Positions 25,854 through 35,102 of a stretch of 39,426 nucleotides of DNA are shown piece after piece. Each line of letters starts with the position of its first letter. Position 1 is the first letter of the stretch. A program made the translations under genes and the position numbers. Location: NCBI GenBank assembly GCA_028819255.1, contig JAPPMB010000007.1, positions 1 to 39,426 of the forward strand, written 5' to 3'. The notes beneath the pieces are model-generated. The model saw nothing but the letters and a program-made list of their open reading frames with translations. It made no database searches and was not told the origin of the DNA. Source of the DNA: Bryobacterales bacterium (GTDB lineage Bacteria > Acidobacteriota > Terriglobia > Bryobacterales > UBA6623).

Positions 25854-27797
25854 ATGCGCGCACTTCTGCCCTTGATCGCCCTGATGCCCGCTGCCGCCCT
25901 GGCCCAGGATGCAGTCCGGGCCGGACGGTTCGTCGTCGAGCACCCCACGCTTCACAACCTCGGCTTCGAGTGGCAGATCACGGGCGACGCCAATCGCAAC
26001 GCCGCGGTCTCGGTGCGCTTCCGCAAGGCCGGCGAGTCCGCCTGGCGAGAGGCCCTGCCGCTGGTGAGAATTGGCCGAGAGCGCGTCTTCCGCAAGCGGG
26101 AGCACCTCGAGTACACCGTCCCCGACGGTTTCGCTGGCAGCATTCTCAATGTTGAGGCCGACACCGAGTACGAGTGCCGTTTCGAACTCGGTGATCCCGA
26201 CGGCGCTTCCGGGGATACGACTAGGACTGTCCGTGTCAGGACGCGCGCCGAGCCTCGTCCGTATGCGGGTGGCGAGGTTCGCCACGTCTACCCGCCCGAT
26301 CATGAGGGCGAGAAGCTGGAGCCCCACTTTACGAGCCTTCTGCAGGCCTACTACGGCGCCGGTCTCGGCGACTGGAACGTCGTCTGGGAGCGTCCCGTGC
26401 AGCCGGGCGACACCATCGTCGTGCACGCGGGGCTCTATCGCAACGACCGGCTCAACTATGTCGATCCGATGATGACCCCGTTCGACGGGACGAACTGGCT
26501 CACCATCAAGGCCACCCCCGAGAAGCCGATCACGATACGGGCAGCCGGCGACGGGGATCCGGTCTTTGACGGAGCCGGCAACCACAGGCTCTTCGACGTC
26601 ACCGCCTCGGCCCACCACATTTTCGACGGACTGACGTTTCGCAACACCGACATCGCGATCTTCGCAGGCTTCAAGCACGTAGGCGGCGCCGTTGGCCTCA
26701 CGGTCAGGAACTGCCGGTTCGAGGACATCGGCTTCGGCGTCTGGACCGAGTTCGCGGGATCCAGCGACTTCTACATCGTTGACAACATCTTCCTGGGGCG
26801 AATTGAGCAGCGCAACCTCCTAGTGGGCTGGACAGGCAGGCTGTGGCGCAGCGCGGGCCCGTACGGATCCCACGAGGTCCGCAGCTACTACGCAGTGAAG
26901 GTCTACGGACCGGGCCACGTCATCGCTCACAACGCCGTCGCGTACTTCCACGACGGCATCGGCATCTCGACCTACGGAACCCCCGAGGGCGACCCACACC
27001 GGCGCGCCTCCTCCATCGACATCCACAATAACGACATCCATATGTCGGGAGACGATTTCATCGAGACCGACGGCGGAGTCCACAACATCCGCGTCTACAA
27101 CAACCGCGGCGTCAACGCGGCACACGGGGGGTACAGCGCACAGCCGGTCTTTGGAGGCCCCGCCTACTTCATCCGGAACCTGCTCTACCACGTTCCCAGC
27201 GGCGTGGCCTTCAAGTTCTCGGCCAAGGCGGCGGGCCTCTTTGCCTACCACAACACGATCATCGGTGAACAGGTGGCAGGCGATCCGACCTCCAACATGC
27301 ACTACCGCAACAACCTCATCCTTGGTCGGGACACGCCGGCCCGCGGCGTGATGACCTGGTCGAACGCAACGGCGGCACGGAGTTCCGACTACAACGGCTT
27401 CCGGCCGAACGCGGGCGTCGCCGAGCAATACCGATGGCTTGCTCCCCGAGACGAGGGAAGTCTGTACGAGCCAAGCTCAGCAGATTGGCAGACGTTCGCG
27501 AGTCTCGCGGACTTCACCGCCGCAACCGGCCAAGAAGAGCATGGCATTGAAGTCGACTTCGACATTTTTCTGGACATGGCGCCGCCCGATCCGACCAAGC
27601 GCCACGCCGTGTACCACTCGGAGGACCTGAACTTCGGCCTCAGACCGGATAGCAGGGCTGTCGATGCCGGTGTCCGCATTCCCACCGTGAACGATGACTT
27701 CGCAGGCGACGCGCCCGATCTGGGCGCGCTGGAGACGGGACTGCCCCTTCCCCATTACGGTCCGAGATGGCTGGATAGCGGGCCGTTCTATCAGTGA
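25854..27797 (+). CDS. exported right-handed parallel beta-helix protein
   Basis: A 647-aa secreted protein with a signal peptide of about 18 residues (MRALLPLIALMPAAALAQ). Residues of about 30-140 look like a fibronectin-like or beta-sandwich module (RFRKAGESAWREALPL; ADTEYECRFELGDPDG). From about 185 to 480 runs a right-handed beta-helix of short turns rich in N/D (HIFDGLTFRNTDIAIFAG; NCRFEDIGFGVW; SSIDIHNNDIHMSGDDFIET; YFIRNLLYHV). Such helices are found in pectate-lyase-like, alginate-epimerase and glycosidase families acting on acidic or sulfated polysaccharides. No catalytic triad was identified by eye, so lyase, hydrolase or binding roles remain open. It ends the plus-strand cluster that begins with the permease. 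Confidence 0.82.
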   Translation: MRALLPLIALMPAAALAQDAVRAGRFVVEHPTLHNLGFEWQITGDANRNAAVSVRFRKAGESAWREALPLVRIGRERVFRKREHLEYTVPDGFAGSILNVEADTEYECRFELGDPDGASGDTTRTVRVRTRAEPRPYAGGEVRHVYPPDHEGEKLEPHFTSLLQAYYGAGLGDWNVVWERPVQPGDTIVVHAGLYRNDRLNYVDPMMTPFDGTNWLTIKATPEKPITIRAAGDGDPVFDGAGNHRLFDVTASAHHIFDGLTFRNTDIAIFAGFKHVGGAVGLTVRNCRFEDIGFGVWTEFAGSSDFYIVDNIFLGRIEQRNLLVGWTGRLWRSAGPYGSHEVRSYYAVKVYGPGHVIAHNAVAYFHDGIGISTYGTPEGDPHRRASSIDIHNNDIHMSGDDFIETDGGVHNIRVYNNRGVNAAHGGYSAQPVFGGPAYFIRNLLYHVPSGVAFKFSAKAAGLFAYHNTIIGEQVAGDPTSNMHYRNNLILGRDTPARGVMTWSNATAARSSDYNGFRPNAGVAEQYRWLAPRDEGSLYEPSSADWQTFASLADFTAATGQEEHGIEVDFDIFLDMAPPDPTKRHAVYHSEDLNFGLRPDSRAVDAGVRIPTVNDDFAGDAPDLGALETGLPLPHYGPRWLDSGPFYQ

Positions 27798-28102
27798 CGA
27801 ATCGCAAAACGTCACCTGCAGGAGGCAGACCCTCCCGAGCAAAGTCGTGATCGTTGCTCCGGAAGGTGCTCGCAAGCTGCATCCGGCCGACATGCCTTGG
27901 CAGTCCGCGGAGGGCAAGGGCTCGCTTTCTCCCCGGTAGGGCCGAGGGTGACGGCAGTCGAGACGGCTCGGCAGGCCGCGGACCACGCTCGGTTCCGGCG
28001 AACATCCCATGGAGCAAGTCGTCGGCTTGGTAGTCATGCGGGTCCAGCGACGCCCGTCGGGGGTGGCCTCATTCGATCGCGGCTTGGAACAGGAGGCCCG
28101 GA
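27798..28102. other. convergent intergenic region (305 bp)
   Basis: Lies between two converging genes. A 6-bp inverted repeat, GTGACG (27794-27799) / CGTCAC (27810-27815), overlaps the stop of the beta-helix gene and may weakly terminate it. No gene recognised. Confidence 0.4.
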
Positions 28103-29698
28103 CTACATCCCCCAGACCGTGACCGGACTCCCGCCCGATTCCGGATCCCTCTGGAACAGCCGCTCGTTCCACGACCGGTTGGGCCGCATGTCAAAGATCA
28201 CCAGGTGTCCCGATTCCGCCCCGCAGCGGTCCATGTATGAGGCTGTCTGTTCCCGCCCCTCGCGGATCAGTCGATCCAGACCGGACTTTCCTGTACGCAC
28301 CTTGCACTCGATCACGTGCTTGCGGGTGCGCGCCGGGCTCTGCCCGCCAACCTGCCGCCACTCCACCAGCAGGTCCGCCCGACCTCGCCCGACCGCGTCC
28401 TCCCTCGCGATCCGACCTCCGCAGTTCACGACTCGCTGCAGGTACGCCTGCAGCACGAGCTGCGGCCCCGCCTCCGCGTGCCCAAACCGTTCCACCCACG
28501 ACTCCGCGTGCTCCCGAAAGTAGCCTTGGATCGCGCTCAGCAGTCCCGAAAGGTCCAGGCTCCCGTCGGCGTTCACGTACCACTTCGGATCCACCGCGGC
28601 CTCGAGCCCCAATTGCAGGACCGCTGTCAGTTCGCGCGGGACAACCTCGGCGTAGATTGGGTTCGCGATGCGTACCGCGCCCTCGCGTGCCACCAAGCCA
28701 AGATCCCGAACGTACTCGAGATCGCGGACCGAGAAGTCCCAATCCCCGGAACCGGCCAGCATCGGCATGATCACGCGTCGCACCCTGTCTTCGCGGAGCT
28801 TGTCGGCGAGCTGGTCAAGATGCGTAACCCGCCGGAGGATAAGCGTTTCCCGAGCCTCGTCGATGGCGTCGCTGCGGATCGGCCCGCTCCGGTCCCGGCC
28901 GGTCTTGCTGTCGAAGCAGGCCTCGCCGGCCAGAGCGTTCACCAGCCATGGCTGGCCGCAGGTCAGCGCCCAGATGCGCTCCATCACGCCACGTTCGAAA
29001 GCCGTTTCCCGCTCGGCAGTGTGCTGGGCCAGCAGTGCCCGCACGTCGCCTTCTGAAAAGTCGCCCAAGCGCAGCGACGTCGCCTTGATGTTGAAGGCGC
29101 TGCCGCCCTGGACATGGGTTCCTTCCCGGCTGGAAAAGATCCTGTAGTCGCGCACGTCCCTGACCCCGCACAGGACCACGCTCTGCGGGAACTGGCGCGG
29201 GCGGCGGTCGTAGTTCGAGCGCAGCTGCCGGAGCACGGAAATGAGCGTGTCCCCGACCAAGGAGTCGATCTCGTCGATCAGCAGTACCAATGGCTTCGGG
29301 CTCGCCGAGGACCAGCGCACCAGCGTCTCGCCCAGAGCCCCGTCAGGCCCCTCCGTCCGCAAGCACTCGGACCTCGTCTTGTCGACGAAGTCATCCCGCA
29401 AGACGTAGAGAGCCCTCGACGCCAACTGCCCGAGCAGGGCCTTCATCGCCCGAGCAGTGTCTTCCCCGCCCGCCTCCTCGAAGTTCACGTACAGGCAGCG
29501 GTACTCGCCCGCCGCGTTGAGCAGATCCTGCAACGAAAGAAGTATCGAGGTCTTGCCCGTCTGGCGCGGCGCGTGCAGCACGAAGTACTTCTTGCGTGCG
29601 ATCAGAGTGAGGATCTCCGCAAGGTTCACTCGTTCCAGGGGTTCGATGCAGTAGTGCTCCTCCGGATTGACCGGGCCTTCTGTGTTGAAGTACCGCAC
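28103..29698 (-). CDS. AAA-like ATPase with C-terminal PD-(D/E)XK nuclease-like domain
   Basis: A 531-aa protein starting with GTG at 29698. The N-terminal P-loop domain is of the AAA_35-like type: Walker A HAPRQTGKTS (residues 42-51), Walker B VLLIDEID (138-145), then FNIKATSLRLGDFSEGDVRAL and LTCGQPWLVNALAGEACF, characteristic of that group. The C-terminal part has a restriction-nuclease-like core: Asp442 in GRADLLVEW, Glu464-x-Lys466 in HVIECKV, and a QxxxY element (Gln484 and Tyr488). The combination resembles the widespread, poorly understood AAA-ATPase plus DUF1703/PD-(D/E)XK proteins, which recur in many copies in some bacteria. A DNA-directed or defence role is possible but unproven. 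It stands alone, convergent to the beta-helix gene and 251 bp from the receptor gene. Confidence 0.78.
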   Translation of the reverse strand: MRYFNTEGPVNPEEHYCIEPLERVNLAEILTLIARKKYFVLHAPRQTGKTSILLSLQDLLNAAGEYRCLYVNFEEAGGEDTARAMKALLGQLASRALYVLRDDFVDKTRSECLRTEGPDGALGETLVRWSSASPKPLVLLIDEIDSLVGDTLISVLRQLRSNYDRRPRQFPQSVVLCGVRDVRDYRIFSSREGTHVQGGSAFNIKATSLRLGDFSEGDVRALLAQHTAERETAFERGVMERIWALTCGQPWLVNALAGEACFDSKTGRDRSGPIRSDAIDEARETLILRRVTHLDQLADKLREDRVRRVIMPMLAGSGDWDFSVRDLEYVRDLGLVAREGAVRIANPIYAEVVPRELTAVLQLGLEAAVDPKWYVNADGSLDLSGLLSAIQGYFREHAESWVERFGHAEAGPQLVLQAYLQRVVNCGGRIAREDAVGRGRADLLVEWRQVGGQSPARTRKHVIECKVRTGKSGLDRLIREGREQTASYMDRCGAESGHLVIFDMRPNRSWNERLFQRDPESGGSPVTVWGM

Positions 29699-29949
29699 GG
29701 CTAATTCAGTGTGCCACGCATCGCCCCCGGGGCGAACCGGCCTCGACCGCCGTGCCTAGACGCCTCCCTCGCCGATTGCCGGTCTGGGGCCCGGCCCTTG
29801 CGGCCCCCTTGATTCGGGCAGGGTAATGCCGATTCTCGGCCCGGTAGTCTCGGCATCATCGGATGGCTCGACGTGGGACTCCCCCCTTGGAGCCCGAAGG
29901 GCATCCCACACCACGACTCTTGGCACGGGCACGCGGTACGGTCAAGGCA
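29699..29949. other. intergenic region with an inverted repeat
   Basis: Between the receptor stop (29950) and the ATPase start. GTGGGA (29873-29878) pairs with TCCCAC (29904-29909) with further CCCTT/AAGGG pairing inside, a possible terminator for the receptor gene on the minus strand. Not T-rich. Confidence 0.35.
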
Positions 29950-32919
29950 TCAGAACGAATATCGCAACGCGAACTGAATCTGGCGATTCGAGCCAAAGCC
30001 GGTAAAGGGCACGGTGTGGGTCGAGGTGCTCTGTCCGAACGATCCGACGAAGGCAATGATGGCGTGCGGGTTGTTGAACTGCGGCGTGTTGAACACGTTG
30101 AACATCTCCGCCCGGAACTGAACGGTCTGGCCCTCCGCGACATTGAAGTTCTTGAACAGGGAGAAGTCCCAGTTCAGTGCCGCCGGCCCGTTCAGGATGT
30201 TCCGGCCCGCGTTGCCGAGCACGCCGGGCTTGGGCGCGGTGAAGGCGTTGATGTTGAACTGGTTTCCGGGAATGTCCTGGTTGGCCGGATAGAGCGGCTC
30301 CCCGGGGACGATGTCCGGGCGTCCGCTGAAATTGCCGACCCCCAGGGGATCACACCAGCACAGCGGAGTCACCGGCAGGCCGGCGCGCATGACCGTGATC
30401 CCGTTGACCTGCCAGCCACCGCCGATCCAGTGCGGCAGCTTTGGCACGCTGGCAAGCTCGTAGGTGTAGTCGAACTGCAGCGCGTGCCTCACATCCATGT
30501 CACCGTCGGCGTAGGCCTCGCGAGGGTTGGTGTCGTCCTGGGTGCCGCTGCCCCACGGAATGCCGCCGTCGTCCAGCGCGTGGGACCACGTGTAGTTGAC
30601 GTTCGCCCTGAACCCCTTGCTGAAGCGCCGCCGGAGACTGACCTGCAATGCGTTGTACGTCGACGTCAGGTCGTCCCGGACTGAATTGATGTTTGCGAAC
30701 TTGGGGTACGGGCGCACCCCGTCCTTGACCCGGTTCAGGTTCTGGCCGGTGGTCAGATGGAGGGCGCGGTTTCCGAGGTAGGCGACCTGAAGCATCGACT
30801 GCTGGCCGAGGCCCTGCTGGATGTTGAAGTTCCAGCTCTGCGTGTAGGCCTGCTTCAGGTTTCTGGGAAGTGCCGTGATGTTCGCCCCGGTGACGAAGTT
30901 GAAGTTCGTCGGCGGCGGGAAGCCCTTGAGGTCCGGAACTTCCAGGCTGTTCACGGAGGCGGTCTGCTGAAAGATGTTGTTGGGGATGTTCTGCGCCATT
31001 GCCGCGTTCAGGCTTGCATGGAAAATGCCGTAGCCCATGCGGATCACGGTGTTGTTGGAGGCAAACGGCGAAATGGCGATTCCTATCCGAGGGTCAAAGT
31101 TGGTTGAGGGCGCATTGAGAACCTTGGTCCCGATGGGATCCAGGTCCCCCGTTGCCGGATTGAAGTTCGCCATCCGCCCGTTGGACTCGGTCGGAGCCGT
31201 GTCGTACTGATAGCGCAGACCGAGATTCAGCGTCACCTTGCGGTTGACCTGATAGTCGTCCTGGATGAAGAAATTGTTGTATGTGTTTCGCATCCCGGCA
31301 CGCGGCTGACCCCAGGTACCGATCTGCCACGCAGCGTTGCGGGCGAAATCGTCCAGTGACAGATACGAGATGTTCATCTGGAAGATCCCGGCCTTGTTGT
31401 CCTGGTTCCGGATGATCTGCGCACCTACCTTGAGCTGATGTTTTCCCTGCACCCAGGACAGCGTGTTGAGCCATGTGTAGGAGTTGTTGGCAACCAGCAG
31501 GCCGAACCCGCTAGGCCCCACTCCCGCCGATCCGCTGCCAAGTGCCACGATGGGGAAGTTGAGGATCTCTTCCGTCTCGGCGCTGCGCGGATCAATGCGC
31601 ACACGGTTGAACGCGAAGCCGGCCTCGTTGTAGACGGTCGGCGAAATCACCCGGTTGTAGGTGAGCTTGGCCAGCTGCAACCGGCCCGGCGCCACCTTCT
31701 CCTGGCCCCGAGCCACTCCGAAAAAGTCTCCGGTCTCGTTCTGGTTGACGTTGTACCGAAACTCGATGCTGTCCTTGTCGGACGCCTGATAGTCGATCTT
31801 GGCGCCCATCGTGTTCTCCTCGAGCCTGTCCGCGACGCCCCGGTTGTACCACCCCAGGCGTGGCTCGGCGTCAGAGATCGCACCGTTCGGAAGGGGCAGC
31901 ATGTCCACCGCCGGCTTGACGGCAGGATCCACCGTGTTGCGAAACTCCGCCGTCGGCACCAAGGCGTTCTGGACCTTTCCGAGACGCTGCTGGACGCCTT
32001 CGTAGTTCGCGAAGAAGAAGACCCTGTCCCGCATGATCGGTCCGCCGAGCGAGGCGCCGAACTGATTCAAACGGAATGGCGGCTTGTCGCCCGTATGGTT
32101 GAAGTAGCTCCGCGAATCAAGCTTTTCGTTGCGAAAATACTCGAACAGGGAGCCGTGCAGGTCATTGGATCCGGATTTTGTGATGAGGTTCACCACTCCT
32201 CCGAGCGTCTGCCCGAACTCCGCGGAATAGGAGTTCGTGTACACGCGAAATTCCTGAATGGCCTCAGTGCTGCTTCGAGAAATGCGGCCCTTGCTCGATC
32301 CGTAGGTGTTGTCGAGAATGTCGAAGTCGACACGGCTTGCGTCTCCGCCGTCGAGCAGGAAACGCAATCCTCCCTGCTGCCGGAACAGACTGGCGCCATT
32401 GAATGCCTGCTTGGTTCCCTGGGTTCGCAGAACATTGCCCGGCACGAGGTGCAGGAGGTCGCTCACGTTCCGCCCGTTCAGAGGCAGGGCGTCGATCTGT
32501 TCCGTTTCGACGACAAGGCCGAGTGTGGAGGACGCTGTCTCCACGAGGGGTGCCTGCCCGGAAACCGTCACCGTCTCGGTGATGGATCCCGGCTCGAGCG
32601 AGAACAGGAGCCGGACACGGTCCGAGACACGGAGGCGAATGTCCTCCTTCAGCTGGCTCTTGAATCCGTCGGACGACACCGTGACCCGGTAGGTTCCGAC
32701 CGGCAGCACAGGGATCAGGAAATTGCCCTGGCCGTCGGTTTCGGCCTCGATGGCTGCCCCGGTCCCCTGGTTCTCGACCACCACGCGCGCTGAAGCCACA
32801 ACAGCCCTCGTCGAGTCGAAGACGGTTCCCAGAACGCTGCCGGTGTCGAGCTGGGCCAGAGACGCAACGCAGCCGAAAAGCACACCCAAGGCAGTCCTTG
32901 AAAGCAAGCGAACATTCAT
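29950..32919 (-). CDS. Oar-like TonB-dependent receptor
   Basis: A 989-aa outer-membrane receptor. The start is set at 32919 (MNVRLLSRTALGVLFGCVAS), whose AGAGGTGA ribosome-binding site lies 6 nt upstream; the earlier in-frame start at 32970 adds 17 residues before the signal peptide. Residues of about 24-110 are the carboxypeptidase-regulatory-like domain (SVLGTVFDSTRAVVASARV; PVLPVGTYRVTVSSDGFKS). The plug region contains LPLNGRNVSDLLHLVPG and EAIQEFRVYTNSYSAEFGQ, then GGVVNLITKSGSNDLHGS, typical of acidobacterial Oar-like proteins. The barrel ends FALRYSF with terminal Phe. It is only family-level similar to the receptor at 10757, so it is not a recent duplicate. The cargo is unknown. Downstream is the AAA ATPase; upstream, on the same strand, the CRTAC1 gene ends 261 bp before it. 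Confidence 0.9.
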   Translation of the reverse strand: MNVRLLSRTALGVLFGCVASLAQLDTGSVLGTVFDSTRAVVASARVVVENQGTGAAIEAETDGQGNFLIPVLPVGTYRVTVSSDGFKSQLKEDIRLRVSDRVRLLFSLEPGSITETVTVSGQAPLVETASSTLGLVVETEQIDALPLNGRNVSDLLHLVPGNVLRTQGTKQAFNGASLFRQQGGLRFLLDGGDASRVDFDILDNTYGSSKGRISRSSTEAIQEFRVYTNSYSAEFGQTLGGVVNLITKSGSNDLHGSLFEYFRNEKLDSRSYFNHTGDKPPFRLNQFGASLGGPIMRDRVFFFANYEGVQQRLGKVQNALVPTAEFRNTVDPAVKPAVDMLPLPNGAISDAEPRLGWYNRGVADRLEENTMGAKIDYQASDKDSIEFRYNVNQNETGDFFGVARGQEKVAPGRLQLAKLTYNRVISPTVYNEAGFAFNRVRIDPRSAETEEILNFPIVALGSGSAGVGPSGFGLLVANNSYTWLNTLSWVQGKHQLKVGAQIIRNQDNKAGIFQMNISYLSLDDFARNAAWQIGTWGQPRAGMRNTYNNFFIQDDYQVNRKVTLNLGLRYQYDTAPTESNGRMANFNPATGDLDPIGTKVLNAPSTNFDPRIGIAISPFASNNTVIRMGYGIFHASLNAAMAQNIPNNIFQQTASVNSLEVPDLKGFPPPTNFNFVTGANITALPRNLKQAYTQSWNFNIQQGLGQQSMLQVAYLGNRALHLTTGQNLNRVKDGVRPYPKFANINSVRDDLTSTYNALQVSLRRRFSKGFRANVNYTWSHALDDGGIPWGSGTQDDTNPREAYADGDMDVRHALQFDYTYELASVPKLPHWIGGGWQVNGITVMRAGLPVTPLCWCDPLGVGNFSGRPDIVPGEPLYPANQDIPGNQFNINAFTAPKPGVLGNAGRNILNGPAALNWDFSLFKNFNVAEGQTVQFRAEMFNVFNTPQFNNPHAIIAFVGSFGQSTSTHTVPFTGFGSNRQIQFALRYSF

Positions 32920-32959
32920 GGTGTCACCTCTCGATCTGATACCGCAGCTTGATCCACAC

Positions 32960-32986
32960 GTTACATCCAACGGACCCGCCCGTCAA
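32960..32986 (-). promoter_or_regulatory. candidate promoter for the second TonB receptor gene
   Basis: On the minus strand a TTGACG (-35, 32981-32986) is followed 15 bp later by TGTAAC (-10, 32960-32965), about 40 bp before the ATG at 32919. The 15-bp spacer is short for sigma70, so this is tentative. Confidence 0.3.
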
Positions 32987-33180
32987 GGAACAGGCGCAAC
33001 AGGATTCAAGGGTGCGGGTGTTATCGAGCCGTTGCGGCTCTTGGCCCGGCTGCGGTCGGACAGGCGTCCCAGAGTCCTCGAACGCCGTGGCGGACACGAC
33101 TCAGGGGATGAGGCGGGGTGGCTGTCAGCTCTTCGCCGAATTGGACCTGCGTCCGCGGCGGATGCTCCGGAAGTCCGGGG

Positions 33181-34860
33181 CTATCTCGGTTCCCGGATGA
33201 CGGTTGGCTGGTTGATCGGAACCGAGTCGACAGTCTGTCGCCGCCCGCTCGGCCAGTCAATCTCGACCGTCACGGGCCCGGTGCTGTCGCCGATGCCGAT
33301 ATGGACCGACCTGAGACTTGACGAGGCGTAGCCCACGGAACTCTTCATCCACCGGGTGCGGTTTCCGACTCTCGCCCGGGCCCCGAGGCCGTCGCGGTTC
33401 GAGACGGTGCCGACCAGGTGCAGGGCAATCCAGTTTCCAACCGGTTCCGACACGTTGCGCAAGAGAGTGGCGGGTTCCGCGAGCGCGCTGACAACCACAT
33501 CGAGGCGACCATCACCGTCAAAGTCGGCAACCGCGGCTCCCCGATGCGCACCTGCCTTGCCAATCTCGTACGGACCGTCGAACCTGCCTTCGCGATTCCT
33601 GAACAGGGTGTTTGACTGCCTGTAGCGAAACGGCTCGAACTCCTTGATTAGGGGATTGACGTGCGAGTTCGCGGTGAAGAGGTCCAGCAGACCGTCGTTG
33701 TCGAAGTCAGCGAACACATTGCCCCATCCCGCGTAGGCCTGGGAGGCCTTCGCCATGCCGCTCCGCACCGTCGCATCACGGAACGAGCCGTGTCCCTCGT
33801 TTCGGAAAAGCGGAAACGTCTCATCGTTCAGGGCCGTCACGGACACGTCCGGGATTCCGTCGTTGTCGAAGTCCCCAATGTCGACGCCCATCGAGGCGAC
33901 CGGCTTTCCGCTATCGAGAAGCGCCACTCCGGACAGCAGGGCATCTTCAACGAAGGAAGTTCCGTCCTGATTCAGGAACAGAAAGTTCGGGAGGTAGTCG
34001 TTGGTGACAAACGCATCCTGCCAGCCGTTGCCGTCGAAGTCGGCGAACGCCACACTCATGCCGCGGCCCCGGATCGGAGAGAGGCCGACCTCGTCGCTCA
34101 CCTCCTCGAATCTCCCGTTTCCGAGATTGCGGTACAGGCGGTTCGCGGTCGGCGTGAAGTTCTTAGGATGGCAGTAGACCCTGAGTCCGCGCGCACGGTC
34201 GCCACAGTACCGGTCAAAGTCCAACGTCCAGTCTGCGTACTTGATCGCCATCAGATCCAGAAGGCCGTCCCGATCGTAGTCAAACCAGCCCGCTGCGACG
34301 ATCCACTCGGAGTGATCGATCTCTGACCGGGCGGTTACGTCCTCGAATGTGCCGTCGCCCCGATTGCGGTACAGGGAGTTTCGGAACACTCCGGCGACGA
34401 ACAGGTCGACATTCCCGTCGTTGTCGTAGTCGCCGGAGGCCGCACCCATGGAGTACCCTTCCCCACCGACTCCTGTCTGATCCGTGACGTCTAGGAATCT
34501 CAGGCCCCCGATGTTTCGAAACAAGCGATTGCTGTAGCGGGGAGCACTCTTGGTCAGCGAATCGGGTGCAGCTCCGTTCGTGAAGAAGACGTCAGGCCGG
34601 CCGTCCAAGTCATAGTCGAATACGGCCAATCCTCCGGCCAACGTCTCGATTGGACGCTTTGTCGGCGTCGGCGCGTTCTCCAAAGTGAAGCGCATGCCCG
34701 AGTCATGGATGGGCTCGAGGCGAATCTCGGCCTGGCAAGGTACACCGAGAGGCAAGAGGAACAGCGGCAGCAAATACGTTGCCGTGCGTGGCAGTGTGGG
34801 CCCAAGGGGTCGAACCACTCTCCAAATCGTACAGCGACTGGCACCAGGAGGGCCTTTCAT
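33181..34860 (-). CDS. exported CRTAC1-type VCBS/FG-GAP and ASPIC/UnbV protein
   Basis: A 559-aa exported protein. The start at 34860 (MKGPPGASRCTIWRVVRPL...) places a hydrophobic stretch (YLLPLFLLPLGV) and QAE at the expected signal-peptide site; the far upstream start at 35088 would overlap the divergent gene. Seven Ca2+-binding FG-GAP/VCBS repeats of pattern FDxDxDGxxD are visible (FDYDLDGRPDVFF, GDYDNDGNVDLFV, FDYDRDGLLDLMA, ADFDGNGWQDAFV, GDFDNDGIPDVSV, ADFDNDGLLDLFT, ADFDGDGRLDVVV), consistent with a seven-bladed propeller. The C-terminus is ASPIC/UnbV (IALHLVGTVSNRDGLGARARV; VTVEIDWPSGRRQTV). The family is abundant in Acidobacteriota and often adjacent to TPR proteins and TonB receptors, as here; the molecular role is undefined. 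Expressed divergently from the TPR gene. Confidence 0.88.
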   Translation of the reverse strand: MKGPPGASRCTIWRVVRPLGPTLPRTATYLLPLFLLPLGVPCQAEIRLEPIHDSGMRFTLENAPTPTKRPIETLAGGLAVFDYDLDGRPDVFFTNGAAPDSLTKSAPRYSNRLFRNIGGLRFLDVTDQTGVGGEGYSMGAASGDYDNDGNVDLFVAGVFRNSLYRNRGDGTFEDVTARSEIDHSEWIVAAGWFDYDRDGLLDLMAIKYADWTLDFDRYCGDRARGLRVYCHPKNFTPTANRLYRNLGNGRFEEVSDEVGLSPIRGRGMSVAFADFDGNGWQDAFVTNDYLPNFLFLNQDGTSFVEDALLSGVALLDSGKPVASMGVDIGDFDNDGIPDVSVTALNDETFPLFRNEGHGSFRDATVRSGMAKASQAYAGWGNVFADFDNDGLLDLFTANSHVNPLIKEFEPFRYRQSNTLFRNREGRFDGPYEIGKAGAHRGAAVADFDGDGRLDVVVSALAEPATLLRNVSEPVGNWIALHLVGTVSNRDGLGARARVGNRTRWMKSSVGYASSSLRSVHIGIGDSTGPVTVEIDWPSGRRQTVDSVPINQPTVIREPR

Positions 34861-35102
34861 GGTTGCGTGATGGGTGTGTCGGATGACGACGGCAAAGCAG
34901 CACCTCTGTAGCTCAGGCGTACTCGACGCATGTCCCGTCGCTGGTATTCGCCGGCATGTCGGGGGGTCGGCAGGCGAACGCCAAGACCATTGCTTTCCGC
35001 CACTACAGGGATAGGCGCCCAGTCTCGAAGCGCCCCCTCGGATCTTGTGCGGACTCCCGAGAACCTCTGCTGTGCCACCATGGAGCACTGATCACGCAAT
35101 TG

